Under the pieces are notes generated by a model. It saw only the letters and a program-made list of their open reading frames with translations, was not told the origin of the DNA and did not search any database. Below, in pieces: positions 36,988 through 46,142 of a DNA stretch of 64,000 nucleotides. The position numbers were made by a program, and so were the translations under genes. Source of the DNA: Cytobacillus gottheilii (GTDB lineage: Bacteria > Bacillota > Bacilli > Bacillales > Cytobacillaceae). How positions within the stretch are numbered: the stretch's first letter is position 1; every line of letters starts with the position of its first letter. The stretch lies in the NCBI RefSeq assembly GCF_900166665.1, contig NZ_LT800494.1, forward strand, positions 4,246,146 through 4,310,145, in the 5' to 3' direction.

Positions 36988-37337
36988 TGGGTGGCTGTAG
37001 CGGATGTATACTTTAAAAAAAGACCTTTAAACGGTGTCGATTGATAAGAATAAGAATTGCCAACTCACTCGTATTAATTATAGCAAAACTAGATGATCTC
37101 TAAGACCTTCAGTATCAGTAACGAACCATATTACTATGATACTGCGGCACTTTTTACAATCTTTTTGGCCACAATTGTTCAGGTTTTAATGATATTAAAC
37201 CCTTCATTTCATTACTGGTGTGATAGATCTTCTAGACAGAAAAACACTCCCCCTAAGATTGTCAGACTTAACCTCTATCTGCCTAGCTTATGGGAAGCGT
37301 TTCATCTCTAATAAACAAACTCCTCTAAATCAGAACT
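36988..37337. other. Intergenic region without a recognisable gene
   Basis: 350 bases between the permease and the convergent GT39-like gene. A 72-codon frame at 37093-37311 has no ribosome site and unlikely composition, so it is not called. No clear terminator or repeat was seen. Confidence 0.5.
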
Positions 37338-38810
37338 TTATTGAATATCATTCTTCTTTGGATCTAGCCGCTCAGAAACAACTTTATTGTATTTAAATAG
37401 CATAGTGCTTATCATGGCCAATCCCCCTCCAGCCAAAATTGAAAATATTGGCATGATAAAGAATCGGTATCTGGTTTGAATTTCAATTAAGAGATGTGAC
37501 ATGACATACCCTAAGATCACTACCAATAAAAATATGAGAGGAGTGCTTAGCTTTTTTCTAAATAAGAATAAGAAAATAAAAGCAAAGACCAGCATAATAA
37601 AATAGGTTGCACGTTCTATTGCTTTTAATTGCTGGAAAACAAATGGCCTATCTATGGAGCTCATACTCCAATTAATGGACGCATCACCATGCCCCCACAT
37701 AATTTTAAATTTCCTATACAATAAATTAGCAACTTGCTCTTTATCTGCTATTCTTTCTAGAATGAGTTCTTTTTCAACCTTATCACGTTCATCACCTAGT
37801 GAAAATTGTGACATAAAAGAAGCATCTTCTGCAGAATAACCTCCATTTGTCTCCTGATTGACTCCGATAAGAAACTTCCAGTACGGCGCTCTGTTAGATA
37901 AGGGATATTCTGTTACTCCTGCAGCAATGAATGCATAGCTTGCAATATTCATGACGAGGAAATAGGCAATGAATATTCCAAAAAGGGTTCCTAACGATCG
38001 GAGTCTTCTTTCCTTTGTCTCCAGAATAACCCTGTAAACTATATAATATAGAAAAATAGCGATGAGAATTAAACTTCCCAGAGGCCTTATGATATTGCCT
38101 AATCCAATAAATAACCCTATGAGTAATCCTATCTTTATCGTTGGATTTTTAGTTTTGACAATTAGGTAAAATCCAAGCAGATAAAATAGTGTGGAAAGAT
38201 GATCATTCGTAAGTACAGAGGTCATAACGATACTAGAGGCATAAGACGCATAGAAGATCGCTGCTATCCTGCCTGCTGTTTCATTTATAACTTCTTTCCC
38301 AATTAAATAAATTAATACAGTAATGCCAATAGAATAAAAAACACTTATAAACTTTAGAACAAATACACTCTCTCCAAAAACTGCAATAACTAGTGCTTGG
38401 TACATCGTAAAGCCAATCTGATAAACCCAGCTCCTAAAATACAGCTGTTCAGAGAAATTAAAATTGCCATTAGCTGCATCTACCGCGGCTGTATATAATA
38501 TATAAAAATCTGATTCAATACGCGTATTAAAATTCAAAATCCAAATTAGTCGAACAGTAAATGCAAATAAGATTAGAAAGATTAAAAACATTTTATTCGA
38601 CAATAAACGATTAATAAAAAGTATATAAACACCTAAAGCTGCAACTATTCCGCTAATCCAGGCTAAAAAATGAAGGAAATCGTTTGTATATATATAAGTT
38701 TCTATCCCATTTATAAATGAGTAAAATGCAGCTGCCACAAAGAAAATTAAACAGAGTACTAAAATGATCTTTGTAGAAAGAAAGTCGAGCCAATTGCTCA
38801 AGGTATTCAT
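37338..38810 (-). CDS. GT39/ArnT-like polytopic glycosyltransferase
   Basis: 490 residues from the ATG at 38810, selected because AAGGAG lies 9 nt upstream; the frame also opens at a GTG overlapping the previous gene. About 11-12 membrane helices with an extracytoplasmic first loop (NFNTRIESDFYILYTAAVDA) that carries the acidic residues expected of PMT/ArnT enzymes. These use lipid-phosphate sugars to glycosylate a target outside the membrane. It lies directly after gtrA and gtrB-like genes: GtrB charges undecaprenyl phosphate, GtrA flips it, this enzyme transfers the sugar. Acceptor unknown; wall polymer or teichoic acid is likely. Confidence 0.75.
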   Translation of the reverse strand: MNTLSNWLDFLSTKIILVLCLIFFVAAAFYSFINGIETYIYTNDFLHFLAWISGIVAALGVYILFINRLLSNKMFLIFLILFAFTVRLIWILNFNTRIESDFYILYTAAVDAANGNFNFSEQLYFRSWVYQIGFTMYQALVIAVFGESVFVLKFISVFYSIGITVLIYLIGKEVINETAGRIAAIFYASYASSIVMTSVLTNDHLSTLFYLLGFYLIVKTKNPTIKIGLLIGLFIGLGNIIRPLGSLILIAIFLYYIVYRVILETKERRLRSLGTLFGIFIAYFLVMNIASYAFIAAGVTEYPLSNRAPYWKFLIGVNQETNGGYSAEDASFMSQFSLGDERDKVEKELILERIADKEQVANLLYRKFKIMWGHGDASINWSMSSIDRPFVFQQLKAIERATYFIMLVFAFIFLFLFRKKLSTPLIFLLVVILGYVMSHLLIEIQTRYRFFIMPIFSILAGGGLAMISTMLFKYNKVVSERLDPKKNDIQ

Positions 38811-38830
38811 ATATAAATTCTCCTTATTCT

Positions 38831-39220
38831 TCACTTATTTCGAAAGGTAAGATACTTGCTAGTGACATAATTTATTACAATAACTACCACATTCGCAGTA
38901 ATTTTAGCCACAATATCATTCGTCATGAAAATGTCAATCAGCAGGAACATAATTAACAGATCTACTGCTAATGAAAGAACTCTAAAAAAAACAAAATTGC
39001 CTAATTCCTTCATAGTTCGGTTAATTGACAGATCTTTGCTATTAAACACAAACAATTTATTTGTGAAAAACGCAAAGATAATAGAAATGATCCAGGCAAC
39101 TGTGGTAGCAGCTTTATAATCAATGTGGAATATATGTACTAATAAAGCGTAAACTAATATATTTACTGCAGTAGTTAGTATCCCAAAAAATAGATAATTA
39201 ATGGTTGCTCGATTAAGCAT
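38831..39220 (-). CDS. GtrA-family lipid-linked sugar flippase
   Basis: 129 residues, four membrane helices. Family features are FGILTTAVNILVYALLV, AWIISIIFAFFTNKLFVF and the C-terminal YVTSKYLTFRNK. It overlaps the end of the gtrB-like gene (39213-39220) and is followed by the polytopic glycosyltransferase, so the three are translationally coupled. Proposed role is turning undecaprenyl-phosphate-sugar across the membrane. Confidence 0.88.
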   Translation of the reverse strand: MLNRATINYLFFGILTTAVNILVYALLVHIFHIDYKAATTVAWIISIIFAFFTNKLFVFNSKDLSINRTMKELGNFVFFRVLSLAVDLLIMFLLIDIFMTNDIVAKITANVVVIVINYVTSKYLTFRNK

Positions 39221-40172
39221 GATTCTTAACCGAATTTCTTACTTTTTCATCATTGTAGATATTCACATAGTACAATGGTCGATTTTTTGTTTCATTAAAT
39301 ATTCGACCTAAGTATTCACCAATAATGCCTAGAGATAAAAGCTGAATACCACCCAAGAATAAAATAACGGTCATAAGAGAAGGGTAACCCATTACAGGCT
39401 CATCCCAGATCAATGTCTTTATAATTACCCATGCCATATATAGAAATGCAAAGAAGGAGATTCCAAACCCAAAGAAAGCGGATATTCTTAAAGGAGTAGT
39501 TGTAAACGAAGTCAACCCTTCAATCGCAAGATCAAAAAGTTTAAAATAATTCCACTTAGATTCACCAGCTGCACGCGGATCTCTATCAAATAAGATTTCT
39601 TTCTTATTATATCCGATCCAACTAAACATTCCTTTCGTATAACGCTGTGATTCTCGCATTTCTTTTAACGCATCGACGCACCTTCGATCTAGAAGACGAA
39701 AATCACCCGTATTTTCTTGAATAGGAATTCTAGTTAACTTCTGCAACAAAGAATAAAACTTGCTAGCTGTCCATTTTTTCAGCCAAGTTTCACCCGCTCT
39801 GTTTCGTCTCTTCGCGAACACATCATCGTATCCTTGCTCCCAATAATGAATCATTTCAGGAATTAGCTCAGGAGGATCCTGCAAATCTGCATCTATAATG
39901 ATGACTGCATCTCCAGTAGCATAATCAAACCCTGCAATCATTGCTATCTCCTTACCAAAATTCCGAGATAAGTCTACATAAGACACACGTTGATCCTGCT
40001 TCCTTAACCTCTGTAAAATGTGAATGGTATTATCTTTACTGCCGTCATTAATAAACAGAAATTCAAAAGAGTATTTTTTTATACTATCTGCAACAGTCGA
40101 TATCCTTTTATATAACTGGTTTAGAACATCTTCTTCGTTATAAGCAGGGATTAGAATGGTCATTTTTTTCAA
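39213..40172 (-). CDS. GtrB/DPM1-like undecaprenyl-phosphate glycosyltransferase
   Basis: 319 residues. GT2 domain about 1-230 with ILIPAYNEEDVL, INDGSKDNTIHIL and the metal motif DADLQDPPE; FRLLDRR and SWIGYNKKEI are typical of polyprenyl-phosphate sugar transferases. Two C-terminal membrane helices (about 235-300). Start is a TTG at 40172, because AAAGGAG lies 7 nt upstream. It transfers a hexose from a nucleotide sugar to undecaprenyl phosphate on the inner face. First gene of the trio. Confidence 0.9.
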   Translation of the reverse strand: MKKMTILIPAYNEEDVLNQLYKRISTVADSIKKYSFEFLFINDGSKDNTIHILQRLRKQDQRVSYVDLSRNFGKEIAMIAGFDYATGDAVIIIDADLQDPPELIPEMIHYWEQGYDDVFAKRRNRAGETWLKKWTASKFYSLLQKLTRIPIQENTGDFRLLDRRCVDALKEMRESQRYTKGMFSWIGYNKKEILFDRDPRAAGESKWNYFKLFDLAIEGLTSFTTTPLRISAFFGFGISFFAFLYMAWVIIKTLIWDEPVMGYPSLMTVILFLGGIQLLSLGIIGEYLGRIFNETKNRPLYYVNIYNDEKVRNSVKNHA

Positions 40173-40787
40173 ATTAAAAACTCCTTTCCTGATAAAAATT
40201 TACAATTAATTCTATATATTGTCAATTACGATCCTTTAAGCAGTTGATTCTCCCGATTATAGTTATTAGCCCACTGATTATAAGTTATTAATTAATTTGC
40301 TATTTCCTTTATTGGCTTATTTATACTTAGTTATGCATTGGGCATCGTGTTAATATTATGTACTAATTTTTCATTTTGGAGGCCAGTCTCAATTCCTAAA
40401 AATTCGATTTTACTTTTGCGAAATAGAACCTCTGCTTTCTGCATATACAACCTTGTTCCATTTCCTCAAAATATACTATTTTAAACTTGCTTTTCTTATT
40501 TTTTTATGATAGATAAATTTGAACTACTCCTGACAAATCCAAACTATATACCAGGAACCATGCCCACATTTTCTGTTTTTGGGACTGCTCTAGTATAAAT
40601 AGTGTTTTTTAGATACCTTCGATTCACCGTCAATAAATACAGAACACCCATTCATCCTTTTAGCCAGCATAGAAATACCTTTTAAAAATGCGTTTTGATC
40701 AATATCAATGTGATCAATATCACAGACAAACATCCTCCTTTCACTTAACATTTTTTATAAACTTGACTGTTATAAAGGAGAAAAAAA
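40173..40787. other. AT-rich divergent intergenic region
   Basis: About 615 bases between the gtrB-like gene (leftward) and the radical SAM gene (rightward). Apart from a small minus-strand frame at 40590-40733, listed separately, I see no gene, repeat or clear terminator. Confidence 0.5.
40590..40733 (-). CDS. Possible small protein (47 aa) divergent from the radical SAM gene
   Basis: ATG at 40733 reads MFVCDIDHIDIDQNAFLKGI, then a basic helical part and CSVFIDGESKVSKKHYLY to a TAG. AAAGGAGG lies directly against the ATG, which is too close for a good start, so translation is uncertain. The second half faintly recalls the C-terminal part of HPr-type proteins. It has two Cys (4 and 30). The nearest gene encodes a radical SAM/SPASM enzyme, a family that often modifies peptides. 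Treat as hypothetical. Confidence 0.3.
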   Translation of the reverse strand: MFVCDIDHIDIDQNAFLKGISMLAKRMNGCSVFIDGESKVSKKHYLY

Positions 40788-42041
40788 TTGATGGCTTATG
40801 GAGGAACTGCGACACTCAAGCCTGCATTAACATCCGTCATGTGGAAAACCGTTTCTGAAGCATGCAATTTAGCATGTGACTACTGCTATTACAGCCAGTG
40901 CAACGGGATGCCGCAGAAGATCAACCGTATAGATGACACTGTATTAGAAAAATTCATTATTGAATATATGAATATATCAAAAGGCTATGTATCGTTTGTA
41001 TGGCAAGGCGGAGAGCCCTTATTAGCAGGATTAGACTTCTTCAAAAAAGTGGTTCACTTACAAGCAAAACATGCACCAAGCAACACAGTCATCAGTAATT
41101 CCATCCAAACAAATGGTACGTTAATAAATGAAGAATGGGCAGCATTCTTTAAGAAATATAACTTTCTGGTCGGCGTAAGCTTGGATGGACCAGAAGAAAT
41201 TAATAATGCCAGACGGGTCATGGGGTCTGGTAAAGGAAGCTATAAAAGAATAATGCGCGGAATTGAGTATCTTAAAGAAGCAAATGCGGACTTTAATATT
41301 CTAACCGTTTTACATGAGAACAATATTACAAGAGCAGCTGATCTAATGAATTTTTATCAGGAACAAAATTTCCCTTTTGTTCAGTTCATTCCCTGCATGG
41401 ATTTTCGAGCACAGGAAATTAATAAACCTGGCGTTTTTCTAATCACACCTAAACAATATGGTGATTTTTTATGCGATATTTTTGACGTGTGGTATAACGA
41501 TGGTACGCCTCAGACATCCATCCGTTTCTTTGATGACATGTTAGCAGTGTACCTGAATCAGCATGCCGGCCTATGCTCTCACCTTGAAACCTGTCCCAAA
41601 CACCTTGTTTTAGAACAAAACGGTGATGCATATCCATGCGATTTCTTTATACATGAAGAGTACCGATTAGGAAACGTTGGCGTTGATACTCTAGAAGATC
41701 TGCTTACGAATGAATTGATGGAGAATTTTCATGATCTAAAGCCAAACTTACCGAACCAATGCAAGTCTTGTGAATTCCTTCATTTATGTCATGGAGGCTG
41801 TCCTCGCAACAGAGTCAAATCCAATAACGAATTCGGCGTTGAGTATTTTTGTGAGAGCCACAAACAAGTGTATCGCTATGCACATGAAAGAATGCTAGTC
41901 GTCGCATCCCATGTAAAGAAAAAAAGAATCCAAGACCTTGTTAATGCAGATTATAAAATGCCTGGAAGGAATGATCATTGTATATGCGGAAGCATGAAAA
42001 AATATAAGAAGTGCTGTGAGCCGTTGTTGGGTCTTAACTAA
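40788..42041 (+). CDS. Radical SAM/SPASM enzyme, anaerobic sulfatase-maturase-like, with SEC-C tail
   Basis: 417 residues. Radical SAM cluster motif CNLACDYC (Cys26, 30, 33) followed by YSQCNG. The central part resembles anSME enzymes (SFVWQGGEPLLAGLDFF, IQTNGTLINEEWAAFF, VGVSLDGP). The SPASM region has many Cys (CSHLETCPKH, YPCDFF, CKSCEFLHLCHGGCPRN) for auxiliary [4Fe-4S] clusters. The last 22 residues are a SEC-C zinc motif (CICGSMKKYKKCC). anSMEs oxidise a Cys or Ser of sulfatases to formylglycine under anaerobic conditions. No sulfatase is in the window. Start TTG 40788 or ATG 40791; AAAGGAG is 7 nt before the TTG. Confidence 0.88.
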   Translation: MMAYGGTATLKPALTSVMWKTVSEACNLACDYCYYSQCNGMPQKINRIDDTVLEKFIIEYMNISKGYVSFVWQGGEPLLAGLDFFKKVVHLQAKHAPSNTVISNSIQTNGTLINEEWAAFFKKYNFLVGVSLDGPEEINNARRVMGSGKGSYKRIMRGIEYLKEANADFNILTVLHENNITRAADLMNFYQEQNFPFVQFIPCMDFRAQEINKPGVFLITPKQYGDFLCDIFDVWYNDGTPQTSIRFFDDMLAVYLNQHAGLCSHLETCPKHLVLEQNGDAYPCDFFIHEEYRLGNVGVDTLEDLLTNELMENFHDLKPNLPNQCKSCEFLHLCHGGCPRNRVKSNNEFGVEYFCESHKQVYRYAHERMLVVASHVKKKRIQDLVNADYKMPGRNDHCICGSMKKYKKCCEPLLGLN

Positions 42042-42057
42042 TTCTATTAGATATAGA

Positions 42058-42375
42058 AGAGGCTGGGACATAACGAAATTAATCTTTTTAAAACACGAAT
42101 ATTCACTATCTTGGGTTGGGTGTTTAAACAAGTCCGTTCCATTGCGCTGCGGACCCTCGCTTTCCGTGGGGAGGAAGCTGAGCCTCCTCGAAGCAAAGCT
42201 TCTGTGGGGTCTCACCTTTTCCTCTATTCCCACAGGAGTCGAGGGTCCTCCGCTCCATTTCACTCATGATAATAAAATATATTTTTAATCATATATAAAA
42301 AAACCGAATGATTAGAAAGATAACTTCCTAACCATTCGGTTCTATGAGTGTGTTAAATCTTATGTCCCAGTCTCT
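42058..42375 (-). repeat. MITE-like dispersed repeat, copy 2 (inverted)
   Basis: Same family as 33114-33429 but in opposite orientation: starts AGAGGCTGGGACATAA and ends CTTATGTCCCAGTCTCT. It contains the same GC-rich core (GGACCCTCGCTTTCCGTGGG) and the CCGAATGATT/AACCATTCGG hairpin. No obvious target duplication. It follows the radical SAM gene by 16 bases and may act as its terminator through the hairpins. Confidence 0.85.
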
Positions 42376-42446
42376 CTCATTTGCCACATTTAATTTAACA
42401 AGGAGAAAAATTGTAGGTTAATTCATACACATAGAAGCGCAGTAAA

Positions 42447-43121
42447 TCATCTGCTAAGTTCTATTCTTTTTTCAGCAAGCTCAACAATTGCATTCGCACT
42501 TACTTCTGGACCCGTTAAAATAGGTGTTGTTCCTTTTTTATAAGTATCTAGTGCACGAGCCATCGAATATTGGGCCAACAGAATGACATCCGAGCTCTGA
42601 GACAGTTTGTCAATTGCTTCATGAATTAATTCATCATGCTTTGCTTGGTTTCCTCTTTGCAAGGCTTGGAAAGCTTCAGTGATTACAATTGTATCTACCT
42701 CTATTTTTTTCCCTTGTTCATCTGCAGTTTGATAGAGAAGATTCGTTGTAGTAGGTCCCGCCTTGCCTACGGTTGCGATTACCCCAACATTACCGCCAAT
42801 TTTTACTGCTTCATTAAGCATACTTTCATCCGAACTTAATACAGGAACTTTAAATAAATGCTTAAACTCAGCCACATATGGTGAAAATGATGAACACGTT
42901 AATAATATGGCATCTGCACCAGCGTCTTCTGCTTTTGAAGCAATATCGATTAATCTCCGTGTCATACTGTGTGTAATCTGATTTGTTTCATTTAATTCCC
43001 AAATTAGTCCTTCATCCATAACGTTAATTAAATCAACTGATGGATGAAGTGTCCTAAACGCATGTAAAATGGGATCTACAGAATTCATAGTGGCATGTAC
43101 AAGACCGATCCTTTTAGTCAT
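42447..43121 (-). CDS. Asp/Glu-racemase-superfamily protein (single active-site Cys)
   Basis: 224 residues from the ATG at 43121, with GGGAGGAG upstream. Two Rossmann-like lobes: GLVHATMNSVDPI at the N-terminus and GNVGVIATVGKAGPTTTN in lobe two. The first catalytic Cys is present (ILLTCSSFSP), but the second position reads LLAQYSMA, so the normal Cys pair of racemases is incomplete. That pattern fits isomerases or decarboxylases of the same fold. Last gene of the tetronate island, downstream of the OtnC-like gene. Related to the protein at 46143-46799. Confidence 0.8.
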   Translation of the reverse strand: MTKRIGLVHATMNSVDPILHAFRTLHPSVDLINVMDEGLIWELNETNQITHSMTRRLIDIASKAEDAGADAILLTCSSFSPYVAEFKHLFKVPVLSSDESMLNEAVKIGGNVGVIATVGKAGPTTTNLLYQTADEQGKKIEVDTIVITEAFQALQRGNQAKHDELIHEAIDKLSQSSDVILLAQYSMARALDTYKKGTTPILTGPEVSANAIVELAEKRIELSR

Positions 43122-43186
43122 TTCAATCTCCTCCCAATAAATAATCTGCATAATGTATTAATAAGTTCATTTCTCTTCAGCTCTTG

Positions 43187-43771
43187 CTATAATCTATTTC
43201 GTAACTCCCAGGCAATTTGTGCACTCTCTTCCAATTCCTCTAATGAAAAAAATGCTTCCATTATATTATTTCCTGGCACCACTGGTCCATGCTGTGCTAA
43301 AAGCCACCCATCACTCTTTGTTACACGCTTATCAAATTCAACAAACAGTTCCTTACTCCCCGGTTTTTCATAAGGGACCAGACTGACTGTTCCTAACTTC
43401 ATTTTCAAATAGGGGGTATGATCTGGAATACAATCATATTCCTGTAATCCTGGTACAAAACTCCACAGTACACTGTATGTACTGTGAACATGGACGACAG
43501 CCCCTACTTCAGGTTTTGCCTTATAAATGGATAGGTGCATTGGCAATTCTTTACTTGGTTTTAATTCATCTATCTGATTTCCTTCCAAATCAATGACAGC
43601 AAACTCATCTCGTTTCAGCGTTCCAAAACATGTTCCGGTCGCAGTAATATAAATCTTATCCTCATGCTTAAAGCTTAGATTTGCAATACTGCCGCTTGCT
43701 TTTCCACGATTAAAGAGGCTATGAGCAACCCATATTGAATCATCGAACTTTTGATCTAATGTCTTATTCAA
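43187..43771 (-). CDS. otnC: Class II aldolase-family protein, OtnC-like 3-oxo-tetronate 4-phosphate decarboxylase
   Basis: 194 residues. Class II aldolase/adducin domain with zinc ligands in VHVHSTYS (His-x-His) and a further His in WLLAQHGPVV. The N-terminal SLFNRGKASGSIANLSFKHEDKIYITATG is typical of the fuculose-aldolase/OtnC group. In acid-sugar pathways OtnC decarboxylates 3-oxo-tetronate 4-phosphate to dihydroxyacetone phosphate and CO2. It lies 18 bases after otnK, which supports OtnC over a sugar-phosphate aldolase. Confidence 0.8.
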   Translation of the reverse strand: MNKTLDQKFDDSIWVAHSLFNRGKASGSIANLSFKHEDKIYITATGTCFGTLKRDEFAVIDLEGNQIDELKPSKELPMHLSIYKAKPEVGAVVHVHSTYSVLWSFVPGLQEYDCIPDHTPYLKMKLGTVSLVPYEKPGSKELFVEFDKRVTKSDGWLLAQHGPVVPGNNIMEAFFSLEELEESAQIAWELRNRL

Positions 43772-43789
43772 CGTAACCCCTTCCTTCTC

Positions 43790-45022
43790 CTAAGTTTTCG
43801 ACAGTGCTTGTAAGAAAAAATTACTGTCGCCAAAATTACCGCTTTTTAAAACCAAACGAACTCTAGTATCCTGTGTAGGAATCATAATAGGAACTCCAGG
43901 TGCAATACTGGCACCTATATGATAGCTGCTATATCCAAGTTTTTTCGTTACTGCACCGCTAGTTTCTCCTCCAGCAACAATAATTCTGTGATAGCCCGCT
44001 GCTACTGCACGTGCTGCAAGCTCTGCAGTTGTATTCTCTAATAAACCTGCAACTTCTTCTTTACCCTTCTCCTGGGTCTTCTTTATATTTTCTGCAGTAT
44101 CACTGCTATAAATGAGAATTGCTCCTTTAGTGTTTTCGATCATATTCCAAATGGTATCAACCGTTTCATCACCTGACAATATCCTAAGCGGGTCAATAAA
44201 ATAGCTGTCTCCACCAGATTGTTGGAAAGCTTCAATTTGTTTTCTTGTTGTTTCACTACAACTTCCTGATAAAATCAAGGCCTTAGAATCAGAACGTCCA
44301 AATCCCTCTTTTTTCTTGTCTTGTTTAAACGTTCTAGCCAAAGGTTCCGCCAAGCCGCTGCCTCCTGTTAATAGAGGGAGATCCCCAAACAACTCAACAA
44401 TTTTTTCTGCATCGCCTTCATCTTCATAATCCGGTATAAGGTAAAATGGTGTTGAATTATTTTCAGTTTTAATTTTTTTAATGAATTCAGCTGTGTCTTC
44501 TTTTGTTAGATCATTTGGTAATTTTACACTCTTAAAATTACTTTGAGGCTCCATTAATTGGACTAAGTCATAATCCCACATTGGTGTTAGTGGGTGATCC
44601 TTCATGGAACTCTCGTGCAAGGGAACTCCATGAACATATAAACAACCATCTTTTACAATACGGCCATTTACTGGAAGTGCAGGGCATATAATCGTGTAAG
44701 GAACACCAATTTCCTCCATTACCGCATCATTTATTGGTCCAATATTCCCCTCTGGTGTAGAATCAAATGTCGAACAGTATTTTACATAAAACTGTTTTGC
44801 TCCATGTTCCTTCAGCCACTTTATAGCCTCGAGAGAATCCTTTACCGCATCAATCGTATTTTGCGTACGTGTTTTTAACGCGATAACACATACATCTGCT
44901 TGCGGCACGCTTTGATTACTAGGTACTCCGTTATATAAAATAGTGCTAAGTCCTCCTTTTGCAAAAAAGGAAGCGATATCACTACCGCCAGTAAAATCAT
45001 CTGCAATACACCCAAAGATCAC
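43790..45022 (-). CDS. otnK: DUF1537 four-carbon acid sugar kinase, OtnK-like
   Basis: 410 residues. N-terminal substrate domain with GCIADDFTGGSDIASFFAKGG and ALKTRTQ; C-terminal nucleotide domain with LILSGSCSETTRKQIEAF, IVAGGETSGAVTKKLG and GASIAPGVPIMI. The DUF1537 family phosphorylates 3-oxo-tetronates or tetronates with ATP. Adjacent otnC- and ltnD-like genes point to 3-oxo-tetronate as the substrate (OtnK rather than DtnK, which pairs with PdxA2). The two lobes, active-site Asp (ADDFTG) and Gly-rich loop all look intact. Confidence 0.88.
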   Translation of the reverse strand: MIFGCIADDFTGGSDIASFFAKGGLSTILYNGVPSNQSVPQADVCVIALKTRTQNTIDAVKDSLEAIKWLKEHGAKQFYVKYCSTFDSTPEGNIGPINDAVMEEIGVPYTIICPALPVNGRIVKDGCLYVHGVPLHESSMKDHPLTPMWDYDLVQLMEPQSNFKSVKLPNDLTKEDTAEFIKKIKTENNSTPFYLIPDYEDEGDAEKIVELFGDLPLLTGGSGLAEPLARTFKQDKKKEGFGRSDSKALILSGSCSETTRKQIEAFQQSGGDSYFIDPLRILSGDETVDTIWNMIENTKGAILIYSSDTAENIKKTQEKGKEEVAGLLENTTAELAARAVAAGYHRIIVAGGETSGAVTKKLGYSSYHIGASIAPGVPIMIPTQDTRVRLVLKSGNFGDSNFFLQALSKT

Positions 45023-45113
45023 TTTTTTTGCCTCCTATTACATATTGACTTAGAGTCCCTCATGGAAAGACTAAGCTATATTGTTAATAAGTCGTTTAAG
45101 CTTACTATGATAT

Positions 45114-45136
45114 AGCAGGGGAATATTTCCCCTGCT
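45114..45136 (-). terminator. Hairpin after the ltnD-like gene
   Basis: AGCAGGGGA and TCCCCTGCT arms, 15 bases past the stop codon of the dehydrogenase. There is no strong T run, so it may be an attenuator or mRNA-stability stem between ltnD and otnK. Confidence 0.45.
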
Positions 45137-45150
45137 GGCTGCTGGTCAGC

Positions 45151-46056
45151 TTATTTAAATCCTTCTTTACGCACTTTTACATCTAGCATATCTTCATAAA
45201 ACTTAATCATGGCTTGCTTATAGTCATCTCGGTGTCCACTCTGCAGTGCCAGCTGGTATGATTGCATTGTTCCATTTAAAGTTGGCAGCGGGATTTCAGA
45301 TTTAACTAATACTTCATACATACTTTCCATATCCTTATATGCTCTTCCAAGTGAAAATCCATGTTCAAAATTGCCTTCTAAAACCTTAGGGATTAAAGTC
45401 TTTGATGCAAAACTTGATCCAGTAGCTGTCATCAATACATCACCTAGTTTTTCTGGATCTAATCCGAGCTTAACTCCTACTGGCAGTAACTCACTAAAGC
45501 TTGCCACACAGATATTTAGAGCACAGTTATTAATCATTTTAGTTAATTGTCCAGCCCCGTTCTCACCCATGTACAGAACCTGCGAACCCATTCTATCGAG
45601 CATTGGTTTAATTGTATTAAATACTTCTTCGTTGCCTCCGCACATAATGCTAAGTGTTCCATCCATACTTTTTGCCTGTTGCCCTGAAATTGGGCAATCA
45701 AGAAACTCAATTCCAGCTTCATTACATTTTGCTGCAATTTCTGTAGCACCTAAATAACTAATCGTACTAAAGTCAACAATTGTCTGACCAGATTTTAAAT
45801 GTTTAAGAAGCCCATTCTCCCCTAACACAACCGCCTTAACGATTTCTAAGTTTGGGAGACATAAGAAAATATAATCACTATCAAATGTATCTTCAATTTT
45901 AGTAGTTGTTTTTAATCCCTTTTCCTTAAATTGCTCTAGTGCACTTTCATTTGCATCGCATGCAAGAAATTCATAGTGACCTTCACTTTCACCTTTTCCT
46001 AGATTTAATGCCATACCTGCTCCCATTACTCCTAAGCCAACATAACTTACTTTCAT
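45151..46056 (-). CDS. ltnD: 3-hydroxyisobutyrate-dehydrogenase-family oxidoreductase, LtnD-like
   Basis: 301 residues from the ATG at 46056; AAAGGAGCG lies upstream and MKVSYVGLGVMGAGMALNL is a regular N-terminus. NAD(P) motif GLGVMG, substrate motif DCPISGQQAKSMDG, and the catalytic Lys region LTKMINNCALN. LtnD-type enzymes oxidise C2 of L-threonate (or a related tetronate) to 2-oxo-tetronate. Neighbouring otnK and otnC support this. Other family substrates such as 3-hydroxyisobutyrate or glycerate cannot be excluded by sequence alone. Confidence 0.82.
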   Translation of the reverse strand: MKVSYVGLGVMGAGMALNLGKGESEGHYEFLACDANESALEQFKEKGLKTTTKIEDTFDSDYIFLCLPNLEIVKAVVLGENGLLKHLKSGQTIVDFSTISYLGATEIAAKCNEAGIEFLDCPISGQQAKSMDGTLSIMCGGNEEVFNTIKPMLDRMGSQVLYMGENGAGQLTKMINNCALNICVASFSELLPVGVKLGLDPEKLGDVLMTATGSSFASKTLIPKVLEGNFEHGFSLGRAYKDMESMYEVLVKSEIPLPTLNGTMQSYQLALQSGHRDDYKQAMIKFYEDMLDVKVRKEGFK

Positions 46057-46142
46057 TGCAAATCGCTCCTTTAAGATCATATAATTTTTATGTTTTAAGA
46101 TTGCTAGAAATGAATCTGCTAATATAGAAACTAAAATACTTT

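Noticed and set aside
37093..37311. 72-codon plus-strand frame
   Set aside because: No ribosome site, mixed composition, no similarity recognised.
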